From contig CACCZR010000001.1 in assembly GCA_902550555.1 (NCBI GenBank), forward strand, positions 22,191 to 86,190: 64,000 nucleotides of DNA. The letters run 5' to 3'. This document shows, in pieces, positions 10,875 to 24,046 of this stretch. The DNA is from an uncultured SAR116 cluster alpha proteobacterium. GTDB taxonomy: Bacteria > Pseudomonadota > Alphaproteobacteria > Puniceispirillales > Marisalimonadaceae. Each line of letters starts with the position of its first letter. Within the stretch, counting starts at the first letter, position 1. Position numbers and translations under genes: made by a program. The notes under the pieces are model-generated. The model was not told where the DNA came from, did no database searches, and worked only from the letters and a program-made list of their open reading frames with translations.

Positions 10875-11891
10875 ATGATACAGAAACCCTCAGATCATAT
10901 AAAAACAAAATTTGATAAAATTGGTATCCTTTTAATTAACTTGGGGACACCTGAAAATACTGATTATTGGTCAATGAGAAAATACCTTAAACAATTTCTA
11001 AGTGATAGACGTGTAATAGATGTGTTTAAACCACTTTGGTGGTTAATCTTAAATGGACCTATCTTGGCCTTAAGACCTCAAAAATCTGGCAAAGCTTATA
11101 AACGAATTTGGGATGAAAAAAAAGGATCACCACTTAAATACATAACAGAAAGCCAGTTAAAAAAAATACAAGATAAGTTTAAATCAAATGATACATTAAT
11201 ATTTGATTATTCAATGAGATATGGGAAACCATCAATAAATGAAAAACTTGAACTTTTATTTCAAAAAGGTTGTTCTAAATTATTAATTTTGCCACTTTAT
11301 CCTCAGTACTCTGCAAGTACCACAGCATCAGTACAAGATGAAGTGTTTAAATGGTTATTAAAAAAAAGATGGCAACCATCCATTAGAACTATAGCCCCTT
11401 GGTTTGATGATGACAAATATATTACTAATATTGCAAACTCAATTCAGAAATCATTTAAAAAAGCTGGAAAACCTGAGCATCTTATTGTTTCTTTTCATGG
11501 TGTTCCAAGAAGATATTTATTATTAGGTGATCCTTATCATTGTCATTGCCAAAAAACTGGAAGATTAATAAAAGAAAAACTTAAATGGCCAGATAATAAA
11601 TTTACCGTTTCGTTTCAATCAAGATTTGGGCCTGAAGAGTGGTTAAAACCTTACACTGATGAAACCTTAATGGAACTTGCCAAAAATGGAATAAAAAAAA
11701 TCAGTATAATTTCTCCTGGTTTCGTTACAGACTGTCTAGAAACACTTGATGAAATCAAAAATGAGGCTCTAGAAACTTTTCAAGAGCATGGTGGAAAAAA
11801 TTTAAATTATATAAATTGTTTAAATGATGGGGAAGAAGGTATTTCATTATTATCTAAATTAATTCAAAATAATATTAAAGGATGGAATTAA
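10875..11891 (+). CDS. hemH: ferrochelatase
   Basis: GILLINLGTPE, LSDRRVID, LILPLYPQYSASTTASV, VSFHGVPRRYLLLGDPYHCHCQKT, SFQSRFGPEEWLKPYT. Confidence 0.97.
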   Translation: MIQKPSDHIKTKFDKIGILLINLGTPENTDYWSMRKYLKQFLSDRRVIDVFKPLWWLILNGPILALRPQKSGKAYKRIWDEKKGSPLKYITESQLKKIQDKFKSNDTLIFDYSMRYGKPSINEKLELLFQKGCSKLLILPLYPQYSASTTASVQDEVFKWLLKKRWQPSIRTIAPWFDDDKYITNIANSIQKSFKKAGKPEHLIVSFHGVPRRYLLLGDPYHCHCQKTGRLIKEKLKWPDNKFTVSFQSRFGPEEWLKPYTDETLMELAKNGIKKISIISPGFVTDCLETLDEIKNEALETFQEHGGKNLNYINCLNDGEEGISLLSKLIQNNIKGWN

Positions 11892-11951
11892 TTTTAATTA
11901 AATTAAACCAATATTTACATTTTTTAAAAAGATTGTATATTACCAATACAT

Positions 11952-12025
11952 GCGGGTATTGTGTAGTGGTAAGACCTCAGCCTTCCAAGCTGATGACGCG
12001 AGTTCGATTCTCGCTACCCGCTCCA
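11952..12025 (+). tRNA. tRNA-Gly(TCC), CCA encoded
   Basis: GCGGGTA...TACCCGC acceptor stem, anticodon loop cTTCCaa, T-loop GTTCGATTC, T + CCA. Confidence 0.95.
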
Positions 12026-12041
12026 TAAAAATATATAAATT

Positions 12042-12899
12042 TTATTTAAAATTTAAATAAAGTATTACGGATACGCTAGATAATATTAAAGCCCCCCCCA
12101 ATAAAGTTGTCAAACTTGGTAGATTTTGAAGAAATAAATAGTCAATTATTATTGAAAAAACAGGAATTAAAAATAAAAAAAACGATGCTTTATTTGCACC
12201 AAAATAACCTACTGAATATGTCCAAGTATAATAACCTAAAAGTGTTGGAAATAAAGTTAGCCAAACAAGAGCAAATATACTCTTTTCATCTAAAATACTG
12301 ACTGAGTTTAAAGTTGAATTGAACCAGAATAACATTGGAATTGTTCCAAAAACTAGAGTTAAAGATAATGAAATAGCAACGCCATATTTATCTATTAATG
12401 GTTTTACAATATGAAAATAACTTGCAGTCAATAAAGCAGCAAAAAATATTAAAAATGCACCCTCATTCAAAATAGTGTCTAATTGTCTTTCTAATGAAAT
12501 TATAAACACACCTACAATACATATAATTATACCAACCCAGTAGTAAGCTTTTATCTTTTCTTTTAATAAATAGAAACCAATTAAAAATGCAAAAAGTGGA
12601 TTACAATTTACTATAAAACTACTTGCACCTGCGCTAACTGAAGTTTGTCCTGTATTTAAAAAAAAATTATATAAAAAAATTCCAAAAAAGCCTGATAAAA
12701 AAAAACGAAGATAATCTCTCATTGAAATATTTAACTTAGTTTTTAAAAAGTATAATAATCCCAAAATACCGGGTAATAAAAATCTACCTAAAGCTAGCTC
12801 CATGGGGTTTAAATCTTTTAAAAGGTATGACATTGCTGGAAAGGATGATCCCCAGACTAAAATTGTTATTAAAAGATAAAAAAAGGGTTTTATGGTCAT
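12042..12899 (-). CDS. EamA/DMT family transporter
   Basis: Two-repeat 10-TM pattern; WGSSFPAMSYLLKDLNPMELALGRFLLPG. Confidence 0.85.
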   Translation of the reverse strand: MTIKPFFYLLITILVWGSSFPAMSYLLKDLNPMELALGRFLLPGILGLLYFLKTKLNISMRDYLRFFLSGFFGIFLYNFFLNTGQTSVSAGASSFIVNCNPLFAFLIGFYLLKEKIKAYYWVGIIICIVGVFIISLERQLDTILNEGAFLIFFAALLTASYFHIVKPLIDKYGVAISLSLTLVFGTIPMLFWFNSTLNSVSILDEKSIFALVWLTLFPTLLGYYTWTYSVGYFGANKASFFLFLIPVFSIIIDYLFLQNLPSLTTLLGGALILSSVSVILYLNFK

Positions 12900-12904
12900 T
12901 GAAA

Positions 12905-13645
12905 TTAATTTGATTTTGGAATACTTAATTTTTTATCTACATTATGCTTTTGTAAAGAGTTTTTAATATACCCATTCTCTATAGCTTCAAATATTATTGA
13001 ATTAATAAATTCAATAACTTCAGGATAATTCTTTTTAAAACCAACTGATTGCTTTATAAATGTAAATGGTTCATCAATAATCCTATCATTATTTTTCAAT
13101 AGCATTTCATCAATTAACTTTGGTCTTAAACCAGCTAACACATTTGCTTTACTAGACCTATAATAAGTATGAGAATCGTCAATCGATTTAACTCTAACTA
13201 TTTTAGAGAATTTAAAATTTGATTTGAGCCATAAATCATAAGCGCTCCTATCTGCAACAACAATTGTATTTTCTTCTTTGTCAATATCCTGATTTGTAAG
13301 AAGACCGGATTTATTTTTAACTAAAAAGTTTGCATCTATTAAAACATATGGATTACAAAAGTCTATTGTATTACCTCTTTCGGGTTCAAAAGCGATATTA
13401 CCTATATCCCAAACATCCTCATTTACAACATCAGCTAAATGCCCTGGTCTTTCAAACAAAATAAATTTACATTTAACATCAATTTTTTTTGCAATTAATT
13501 TTGCAATATCAGGTGATATGCCAATTGGATCACCATCTTCATTTTTACCCACAACAAGTAAAAAATTACTCATGTTAATTCCAACTCTTAAATATCCCTT
13601 TGGTGCTATTGTTTGTTTTATTTCATATATCATTTCAATCTCCAA
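12905..13645 (-). CDS. substrate-binding (PBP type 2) domain protein, no obvious signal peptide
   Basis: LRVGINMSNFLLVVGKNEDGDPIGISPDIAKLIAKKIDVKCKFILFERPGHLADVV...WDIGNIAFEPERGNTIDFCNPYVLIDANFLVK. Confidence 0.75.
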   Translation of the reverse strand: MEIEMIYEIKQTIAPKGYLRVGINMSNFLLVVGKNEDGDPIGISPDIAKLIAKKIDVKCKFILFERPGHLADVVNEDVWDIGNIAFEPERGNTIDFCNPYVLIDANFLVKNKSGLLTNQDIDKEENTIVVADRSAYDLWLKSNFKFSKIVRVKSIDDSHTYYRSSKANVLAGLRPKLIDEMLLKNNDRIIDEPFTFIKQSVGFKKNYPEVIEFINSIIFEAIENGYIKNSLQKHNVDKKLSIPKSN

Positions 13646-13695
13646 AACATCTAAAAAACTATTGTTATTATATATTTTTAAAATACAATTAAATT

Positions 13696-14037
13696 ATGAA
13701 ATATTTTATTGCCATTATTAAACCTTTTAAACTTGATGATGTTAGAAAAGCTTTAACTCAAATTGGAGTTGAAGGTTTAACCGCTTCAGAAGTAAGAGGT
13801 TTTGGCAGACAAAGAGGCCAAACTGAAATTTATAGAGGAACTGAGTATAGCGTTTCTTTTGTACCAAAACTTAAGATTGAATTAGCTGTTCCAGACGAAT
13901 TAGAAGAAAAAGTTTTGGAAACCCTAAACAAAAGTGCAAATACTGGTCAAATAGGTGATGGTAAAATCTTTGTATTTGATATTAAAAGCGCAACTAGAAT
14001 AAGAACTGGTGAAACAGGAAATGATGCCTTGTCTTAA
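13696..14037 (+). CDS. glnB/glnK: nitrogen regulatory protein P-II
   Basis: MKYFIAIIKPFKLDDVRKAL...GFGRQRGQTEIYRGTEYSVSFVPKLKIE...GDGKIFVFDI...IRTGETGNDAL. Confidence 0.97.
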   Translation: MKYFIAIIKPFKLDDVRKALTQIGVEGLTASEVRGFGRQRGQTEIYRGTEYSVSFVPKLKIELAVPDELEEKVLETLNKSANTGQIGDGKIFVFDIKSATRIRTGETGNDALS

Positions 14038-14038
14038 A

Positions 14039-17238
<3,200 letters not shown>

Positions 17239-17241
17239 AGT

Positions 17242-18177
17242 CTATTTAAATATTTGAATTACACCAACTATCTTTTCATCATTATTTCTAACAATTAATG
17301 ATTGTAATCTAGCCTCTTTCATTCTCTCGTGAGCTACTTGTAAGTTATCATTCTCATACGCCGTCATAGGTGATTTATTTAAAATATCTTTTATTTCTAT
17401 TTTAGTAAAATCGTCAGACATTAATAATGATCTTCTTAGGTCACCATCTGTGATAATGCCTTCAAGTTTTTCTTCATTTCCAATTAATGCTAATCCTAAC
17501 CTACTTTCTGTCATTTTTAGAACAACTTCTTTCATAGTCCCATTTTTATTCACAAAAGGTAAATTTTGAGTAATCATTTCGTCCTTAACGCTCAATAACA
17601 ATCTTCTACCTAGAGATCCACCAGGATGGGTTAGTGCAAAATCCTCTTGTTTAAAGTTTTTTAAATTCATTAAAGAAACTGCTAATGCATCACCAATTAT
17701 TAAAGTTGTTAAAGTTGATGTAGTTGGAGCCAAATTTAATGGGCAAGCTTCTTTATCTACAGATATGTTTAAAACAATATCTGAATTATTTGCTAGATTA
17801 GAATTTAATTCACCAGTCATTGCAATTATTTTAACTTTCAATCTCTTTAATGCAGGTAAAAGTGCCAAAATCTCATCAGTTTCACCTGAATAAGATATTA
17901 AAATAATAATGCTTTTTGATTGAACTATACCTAAATCGCCATGGATAGCCTCACCAGGATGCAAGAAATAACTTGGCGTTCCAGTTGATGCTAAGGTAGC
18001 AGAAATTTTTCTTCCAACTAAACCTGATTTTCCCATGCCACAAACAACTATGTGACCATCTGAAGAATTAATTAACTTTACAGCTTTTTCAAATTCTGGA
18101 TCAAAAAGTTTTTCGAGTCTATTAATTGCATTTTGATAAGTTTTTGTTAAATTTAAAAATGTTTCTTTTATTTGCAC
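17242..18177 (-). CDS. kdsD: KpsF/GutQ/KdsD family arabinose-5-phosphate isomerase (SIS + CBS)
   Basis: VCGMGKSGLVGRKISATLASTGTPSYFLHPGEAIHGDLGI; ALTHPGGSLGRRLL; CBS motifs GIITDGDLRR. Confidence 0.92.
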   Translation of the reverse strand: MQIKETFLNLTKTYQNAINRLEKLFDPEFEKAVKLINSSDGHIVVCGMGKSGLVGRKISATLASTGTPSYFLHPGEAIHGDLGIVQSKSIIILISYSGETDEILALLPALKRLKVKIIAMTGELNSNLANNSDIVLNISVDKEACPLNLAPTTSTLTTLIIGDALAVSLMNLKNFKQEDFALTHPGGSLGRRLLLSVKDEMITQNLPFVNKNGTMKEVVLKMTESRLGLALIGNEEKLEGIITDGDLRRSLLMSDDFTKIEIKDILNKSPMTAYENDNLQVAHERMKEARLQSLIVRNNDEKIVGVIQIFK

Positions 18178-18224
18178 TTAATGACCTTTTTTTGATTTAC
18201 TATGTATATAATTAATTTATTGAT

Positions 18225-18992
18225 ATGACAATGAAAATACACTTCACATCATCGAACAGTAAAGAAGCCATCTCTCTTAAATCCAAATATTCGGAACTTT
18301 ACAATCAAGCTAATTTAAGTGAAGCAGATGTAATTGTGGCTATAGGTGGTGACGGAGAAATGTTAAAAGCTTTAAGACTTGCAATTAGAAACAACTCTTC
18401 TGTTTTTGGTTTGAATAAAGGTCATATTGGTTTCTTGATGAATAAAATTAATAAAACAAATTTGATTAAGAGAATAAATAAAGCTAGTCAATTAACTGTC
18501 CATCCTCTCGAGATGGAGTGTTTTAATCATAAAGGAAAAAAACAAACATTTCTTGGGATAAATGAAATTTCATTATTCAGAAATACAAATCAAAGCTCAA
18601 TTATTTCTATTTCAGTTGACGGAGTTGAAAGACTAAGAGATTTATATTGTGACGGAATTTTAGTTTCCACTCCAGTAGGTTCAACGGCTTATAATTACTC
18701 TGCAAAAGGGCCAATTATACCACTTAAATCCGATATACTTGCATTAACACCAATAAGTCCATTCAGGCCAAGAAATTGGCAAGGAGCTTTGCTAAATAAT
18801 AATTCAATTGTTACATTCACAATAAAAAATCCAGAATATAGACCAGTTAATGCCAGTGCAGACTCAGAAGAAGTTAAAAACATTAAAAAAGTAATAATTA
18901 AATTGAGAAAAGATATTAATATAAAACTTTTACATGATCCTGAAGACAATATGGAAAACAGACATTTAAAAGAACAATTTTTAATAGATTAA
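18225..18992 (+). CDS. nadK: NAD kinase
   Basis: VAIGGDGEMLKALR, GLNKGHIGFLMN, DGILVSTPVGSTAYNYSAKGPIIPL. Confidence 0.95.
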   Translation: MTMKIHFTSSNSKEAISLKSKYSELYNQANLSEADVIVAIGGDGEMLKALRLAIRNNSSVFGLNKGHIGFLMNKINKTNLIKRINKASQLTVHPLEMECFNHKGKKQTFLGINEISLFRNTNQSSIISISVDGVERLRDLYCDGILVSTPVGSTAYNYSAKGPIIPLKSDILALTPISPFRPRNWQGALLNNNSIVTFTIKNPEYRPVNASADSEEVKNIKKVIIKLRKDINIKLLHDPEDNMENRHLKEQFLID

Positions 18993-20794
18993 ATAACTTG
19001 TTTTTTTATCTCTTTTTGCTTGTTCCACATTTCAAAATATAATCCTTTATTTTTTATCAAATTACTGTGTTTTCCTTGTTCAATTATTTTTCCTTTAGAC
19101 ATAACTACAATCTTATCAGAGTTACGAATGGTCGTTAATCTATGAGCAATTATAATTTTCGTAATATTTTTGAAATATTCATCTATTGAGTCCAAGACTA
19201 GTTTCTCTGTTTTAGTGTCAAGAGCTGAAGTTGCTTCATCTAAAATTAAAATTTTTGGTTTTTTCAACATCATTCTAGCGATTGCTATCCTTTGCTTTTC
19301 TCCACCTGATAATTTTAAACCTCTTTCACCAACAATAGTTTCATACTTTAAATCTAAAGATTCAATAAAGTCATCTAAATTACAAAGTTTAACTACTTTT
19401 CTGATTTCTTTCATAGAGGCATTTGCGTTTCCATAAGAAAGATTATAACCTATTGTATTATTAAACATGATGGTATCTTGAGGAACAACGCCAATAATTG
19501 ATCTTATAGAATCCATTTTACAATCTTTTAATTTTTGATTATCTATTGAAATTTCACCTTTATGAGGATCATAAAATCTAAAAAGTAACTTAGTTAAAGT
19601 AGATTTTCCACAACCTGTTGGTCCGACAATTGCTGTACTTTTACCTCCTTCTATTTCAAGATTTAAATTTTTAATGATATTTCTAGAATTATAGTTGAAA
19701 CCTAAGTTTGAAATGTTTATTTCACCATTGTGAAATTTAAAATTTTTGGCATTATCTTGATCAAGTATATCTAACTTTTCATTCATTAATTCAAACATTT
19801 TTTTCATATCAAAAATTGATTGTCTTATCTCCCTATAAACATATCCTAAAAATTCTAATGGAACATATAATTGAAGCAAGAATGTGTTTACAACAACAAA
19901 ATCACCAAGGCTCATTTTTTCATGGTAAATATCATATGCAGCCATAGACATAATAGAAAATAAACCCAAAGAAATAATTAAACCTTGTCCTAGATTTACC
20001 GCTGTAAGTGATAATCTTGTTTTTACAGCTTTGTCTTCATAATCTTTGAGAGCATTGTTATAAGAATTTATTTCTTTAATTTCAGAATTAAAATATTTCA
20101 CTGTTTCATAATTAAGTAAACTATCAACCATTTTGGTTCCTGCATTTTCATCAGATTCATTCATTTTTTTTCTGATTAAGATTCTCCATTCAGTAAGTTT
20201 AAAAGTGAAAATACCGTAAAGAAAAACAGTTAATAATGTAGCAGCACAATAAAAAAAACCAAACGTTGTCCAAAGTACCACGCCTACCATTATCACTTCT
20301 AAAACAACAGGTATAACTTCAAAAATACTGAATCTTAATAAAAGCTCTATTCCTTTAGCACCTCTATCAAGAGCTCTAGATAATCCTCCTGTTTTTCTAT
20401 TAAGGTGAAAATTTAAAGATAAGTTATGCAGATGTTGAAAGGCAAATAATGCTGCAGCTCTTACAGATTTTTGAGCAACTTTTATGAAAACAAATTGTTT
20501 AGCTTCATCAAAAAAAACCTTGGCAAAGCGAGCAAAACCATAACAACCAATTAATACAATTATTAAATAAAAATTTGATAATTCTTTTTTATTTACTAAA
20601 TCAACAGAATATCCATATAAAAATGGAACCAATATATTAGTTAATGTTCCCAAACAAAGAAAAAAAATAGCTACAAAAATTCGAACTGGAATTTCAGTAT
20701 TACCTTTTGGAATAACAAAGTTATAAAGTTGTTTGAATATAGAAAGGAAATCCAATGTACTTGGATTTATTGTTTCATTAACATTATTTTTCAT
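18989..20794 (-). CDS. ABC transporter ATP-binding/permease, Atm1/HMT-like
   Basis: TM domain with fused ATPase (VGPTGCGKSTLTKLLFRFYDP; LSGGEKQRIAIARMMLKKPKILILDEATSALD); lies at the end of the suf cluster. Confidence 0.9.
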   Translation of the reverse strand: MKNNVNETINPSTLDFLSIFKQLYNFVIPKGNTEIPVRIFVAIFFLCLGTLTNILVPFLYGYSVDLVNKKELSNFYLIIVLIGCYGFARFAKVFFDEAKQFVFIKVAQKSVRAAALFAFQHLHNLSLNFHLNRKTGGLSRALDRGAKGIELLLRFSIFEVIPVVLEVIMVGVVLWTTFGFFYCAATLLTVFLYGIFTFKLTEWRILIRKKMNESDENAGTKMVDSLLNYETVKYFNSEIKEINSYNNALKDYEDKAVKTRLSLTAVNLGQGLIISLGLFSIMSMAAYDIYHEKMSLGDFVVVNTFLLQLYVPLEFLGYVYREIRQSIFDMKKMFELMNEKLDILDQDNAKNFKFHNGEINISNLGFNYNSRNIIKNLNLEIEGGKSTAIVGPTGCGKSTLTKLLFRFYDPHKGEISIDNQKLKDCKMDSIRSIIGVVPQDTIMFNNTIGYNLSYGNANASMKEIRKVVKLCNLDDFIESLDLKYETIVGERGLKLSGGEKQRIAIARMMLKKPKILILDEATSALDTKTEKLVLDSIDEYFKNITKIIIAHRLTTIRNSDKIVVMSKGKIIEQGKHSNLIKNKGLYFEMWNKQKEIKKQVI

Positions 20795-20800
20795 TGAAAA

Positions 20801-21151
20801 TTAAGAGTTTGATACTGTGAAACTTTCACCACATCCACATCTCGAAATTTCATTTGGATTTTCGAATTCGAAGCCTGAACTAAATTTACTTTCTTTATAA
20901 TCCATTTTTGATCCAATTAAAAACATTGTTGCAGCAGGATCAACTAAAATAAGTACGTCATCAACAATTACTTTTTCTTCAAATGGTTTTACTTCTTTAG
21001 CGTAATCAATATTATATTTCAAACCTGAACAACCAGCTGTTTTAATACCAACTCTTAATCCAACGATATCATTACCTGTTTTTTTCATGAGGAATTTGAC
21101 TCTATTTAATGCAGCGTCCGTAATAGTCAAAATTTGTTTGTTATTTTCCAT
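20801..21151 (-). CDS. sufA: HesB/IscA-type Fe-S assembly protein (SufA)
   Basis: GIKTAGCSGLKYNIDYAKE ... SRCGCGESF; suf context. Confidence 0.92.
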   Translation of the reverse strand: MENNKQILTITDAALNRVKFLMKKTGNDIVGLRVGIKTAGCSGLKYNIDYAKEVKPFEEKVIVDDVLILVDPAATMFLIGSKMDYKESKFSSGFEFENPNEISRCGCGESFTVSNS

Positions 21152-21562
21152 TTATATATCTAACGCTAATTTAGCGTCCTCGCTCATTCTTTCTTTTGTC
21201 CACGGTGGATCCCACACAAGCTCTACTTCAATTAGACCTATATTTTTAATTTTAGTCAACTCATCTGCAACCTGTTTTGGTAATTCACCTGCAACAGGGC
21301 ACCCAGGTGATGTTAAAGACATTTTTATATACACATTATTACCCTTTGATATATTTATGTCATATATAAGACCTAAATCATAAATATTGACTGGTATCTC
21401 TGGATCATAAACATTTGTTAAATTAGAAATTATATCATTTTCACATACTGAAATTTTATCAAAAGTATTTTTACTCCCTAACTTTACTATAAATGGTTTT
21501 GTTGAACCTTTTGGGTAGTTTGGTATAAAATCATAAAGCGTTTTTGTATCTTTATTCATCAT
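21152..21562 (-). CDS. sufT: DUF59/MIP18 family protein, SufT-like
   Basis: LTNVYDPEIPVNIYDLGLIYDI...MSLTSPGCPVAGELPKQV...LVWDPPWTKERMSEDAKL. Confidence 0.92.
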   Translation of the reverse strand: MMNKDTKTLYDFIPNYPKGSTKPFIVKLGSKNTFDKISVCENDIISNLTNVYDPEIPVNIYDLGLIYDINISKGNNVYIKMSLTSPGCPVAGELPKQVADELTKIKNIGLIEVELVWDPPWTKERMSEDAKLALDI

Positions 21563-22797
21563 TTAAAAATCTTCTTAACTTTTTCCAAAGATAATACTAA
21601 TCTATCAAAATCCTCATATGTAGAATAAGCACCAACCGATGCTCTAGTTGTAGAACTTAAATTAAAATGATCTAAAAGTGGTTGTGCACAATGATGACCC
21701 GCTCTCACGGCCACACCTTCTCTATCAATTATTGTAGCAATGTCATGAGAATGTGCACAGTCCATTGTAAAGGATATTACCCCTGCTTTATTCTTATTTT
21801 TTCCAAAAATATTTACACCATCTACTTTTTGGAGTTTATCATATGCGTAAGAAATTAATTTTTGTTCATGATTACCAATATTTTCAATTCCGTATTTATT
21901 AATCCAATCAATAGCTTTTCCTAATGCAATTGCTTGAACAATAGGAGGGGTTCCAGCTTCAAATTTTAGAGGTGGGTCTGCAAAAGTAGTTTTGTTAATG
22001 CTTACTACGTCAATCATATCACCTCCACATAAAAAAGGAGGCATATTTTCTAGTAATTTATAATTTCCATAGAGAATACCAATTCCAGTTGGTCCATATA
22101 ATTTATGTCCAGAAAAACAATAAAAATCACAACCAATATTTTTAACATCAACTGGAAAGTGATTTATTCCCTGGCATCCATCTACTAAAGAAATAGCATT
22201 AACAGATTTGGCTAAATCACAAATTTCTTTAATTGGAAATATTGTCCCTAAAACATTTGAAACGTGAGGAAAAGTTATGACTTTAGTTTTATCTGATATA
22301 AGTGATTTAATGATATTAATATCAAAATCTTTATCAGGATCAAAATAAGCAACCTTTATGTTAGCTTTTTTTATTCCTGCAATATATTGCCAAGGTACAA
22401 AATTAGCATGATGCTCTGCGATTGTTAAAATTATTTCATCATTAGGACTTAGATTTTCCATCCCCCAACTATAAGCAACTAGGTTTATTGATGCAGTTGC
22501 ACCTGACGTAAAGATAATCTCTTTTTCATCTGCATTAATAAATTTTGCAACTTTTTGTCTGGCTTTTTCATAACTTTCTGTGGCTTTTTCTGATAAAAAA
22601 TGTAATCCCCTGTGTACATTCGAATATTCCTTAGAGTAGTTATTATTAATTACATCAATAACATCTTTTGGCTTTTGCATTGATGCTGCTGAATCTAAAT
22701 ATACTAACGATTTATCCCAAACTTTTTGCTTTAATGCTGGAAATTCATTAATAATTTTTTGTGTATCAAAATTCTTATGCATATCATTCATATTCAT
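21559..22797 (-). CDS. sufS: cysteine desulfurase SufS
   Basis: YLDSAASMQKP, FTSGATASINLVAYSWG, CDFYCFSGHKLYGPTGIGILYG, VAVRAGHHCAQPLLDHF. Confidence 0.97.
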   Translation of the reverse strand: MNMNDMHKNFDTQKIINEFPALKQKVWDKSLVYLDSAASMQKPKDVIDVINNNYSKEYSNVHRGLHFLSEKATESYEKARQKVAKFINADEKEIIFTSGATASINLVAYSWGMENLSPNDEIILTIAEHHANFVPWQYIAGIKKANIKVAYFDPDKDFDINIIKSLISDKTKVITFPHVSNVLGTIFPIKEICDLAKSVNAISLVDGCQGINHFPVDVKNIGCDFYCFSGHKLYGPTGIGILYGNYKLLENMPPFLCGGDMIDVVSINKTTFADPPLKFEAGTPPIVQAIALGKAIDWINKYGIENIGNHEQKLISYAYDKLQKVDGVNIFGKNKNKAGVISFTMDCAHSHDIATIIDREGVAVRAGHHCAQPLLDHFNLSSTTRASVGAYSTYEDFDRLVLSLEKVKKIFK

Positions 22798-24046
22798 TGG
22801 CTAATAATTTATTAATTTTACTTTTAGTTTCATTATAAATTATGTCATGAAATTTATCACTAATTGATAAAGAAATCATCTCATTTAAAAATGCGTCTAC
22901 AAGGATAACTTTAGCTTTTTGTTTTGATATACCCCTACTTGAAAGATAAAAAATTTGATCTTCATCTAATTCGCCAACTGTTGCCCCATGTCCACATATC
23001 ACGTCATCTGCATAAATTTCAAGTTCAGGCTTAGAATTAGATACGGCTTTATCTGATAACATGATAGCCCTACTCATTTGTTTAGCTTCAGTTTTCTGTG
23101 CAAGTTTTTCAACTCTGACTTTACCTTGAAAGACTGCAGTTGATTCTTCTCCTAGTACACCTTTAACAATTTGAGAGGATTTGCAATTAGGTACATTATG
23201 ATAAATACATGAAGTTAAATCATGATGCTGATTTCCCGATGATAAATAAATGCCATTAATATCTGCTTTTGAGTTTTCCCCTTCTAACAAAGTATGCATT
23301 TCCGATCTAGTGAATTCACCACCTTTAATAAGTGCAAAACTTCTTAAATTAGCTTCTTCCTTTATTACAGAAAGTGTCAATGATAGATTATATGAACTTA
23401 TTTTATCATCATATATTTTAATAATTTCTAAATTTGAGTTTTCTGATAAATTTATAATTTCAAAAGGAGTTAATAATCCGGCATGGGTTGAGTAATGTTG
23501 AAAAACTTGAACATCTGCATTTTTTTCTAAATCAATATAAATAAATGGATGTATTGAAGTGTTTTCACTTCCTCCTAGATTAAAAATTTCAATTGGTTTA
23601 TAAAACTTTATATCATTTTTAAATTTAATTTTAAAAAACTTCTGAGAACATGAAAGGGTAGAATTTAATGTTGGGTGATTTTTTACAGATAAGTTGTCAA
23701 ACTTATTAATTATCTCTTTAAAATCTTCTATTTGAACTTCTTCAATTACAATTTCTGAAAATAATTTATCTGATAATTTTTTTTCAAATTTTCCATTAAC
23801 AAAAACCAAAGATATAGAATCTTTTATTAATTTATTAATATTGAAATCTTGTTGATTTCCCCAACTTAGTGGTAAAATATTTTTTCTAGCTAACTTACCT
23901 AATCGGCTAAATTTCCAAGCTTCATCTCTTGGAGAAGGCCAAGACTTTAAACTCAAATAAGGTTGTCTTTGAGGTTGATTTGGATAAACTTTATCAACAA
24001 ATTTTTCTAAATTTGAAAAGAATTGGTCATTTCTAGCTTTTTTCAT
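22784..24046 (-). CDS. sufD: Fe-S cluster assembly protein SufD
   Basis: SRAIMLSDKAVSNSKPELEIYADDVICGHGATVGELDEDQIFYLSSRGISKQKA. Confidence 0.96.
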   Translation of the reverse strand: MKKARNDQFFSNLEKFVDKVYPNQPQRQPYLSLKSWPSPRDEAWKFSRLGKLARKNILPLSWGNQQDFNINKLIKDSISLVFVNGKFEKKLSDKLFSEIVIEEVQIEDFKEIINKFDNLSVKNHPTLNSTLSCSQKFFKIKFKNDIKFYKPIEIFNLGGSENTSIHPFIYIDLEKNADVQVFQHYSTHAGLLTPFEIINLSENSNLEIIKIYDDKISSYNLSLTLSVIKEEANLRSFALIKGGEFTRSEMHTLLEGENSKADINGIYLSSGNQHHDLTSCIYHNVPNCKSSQIVKGVLGEESTAVFQGKVRVEKLAQKTEAKQMSRAIMLSDKAVSNSKPELEIYADDVICGHGATVGELDEDQIFYLSSRGISKQKAKVILVDAFLNEMISLSISDKFHDIIYNETKSKINKLLANEYE

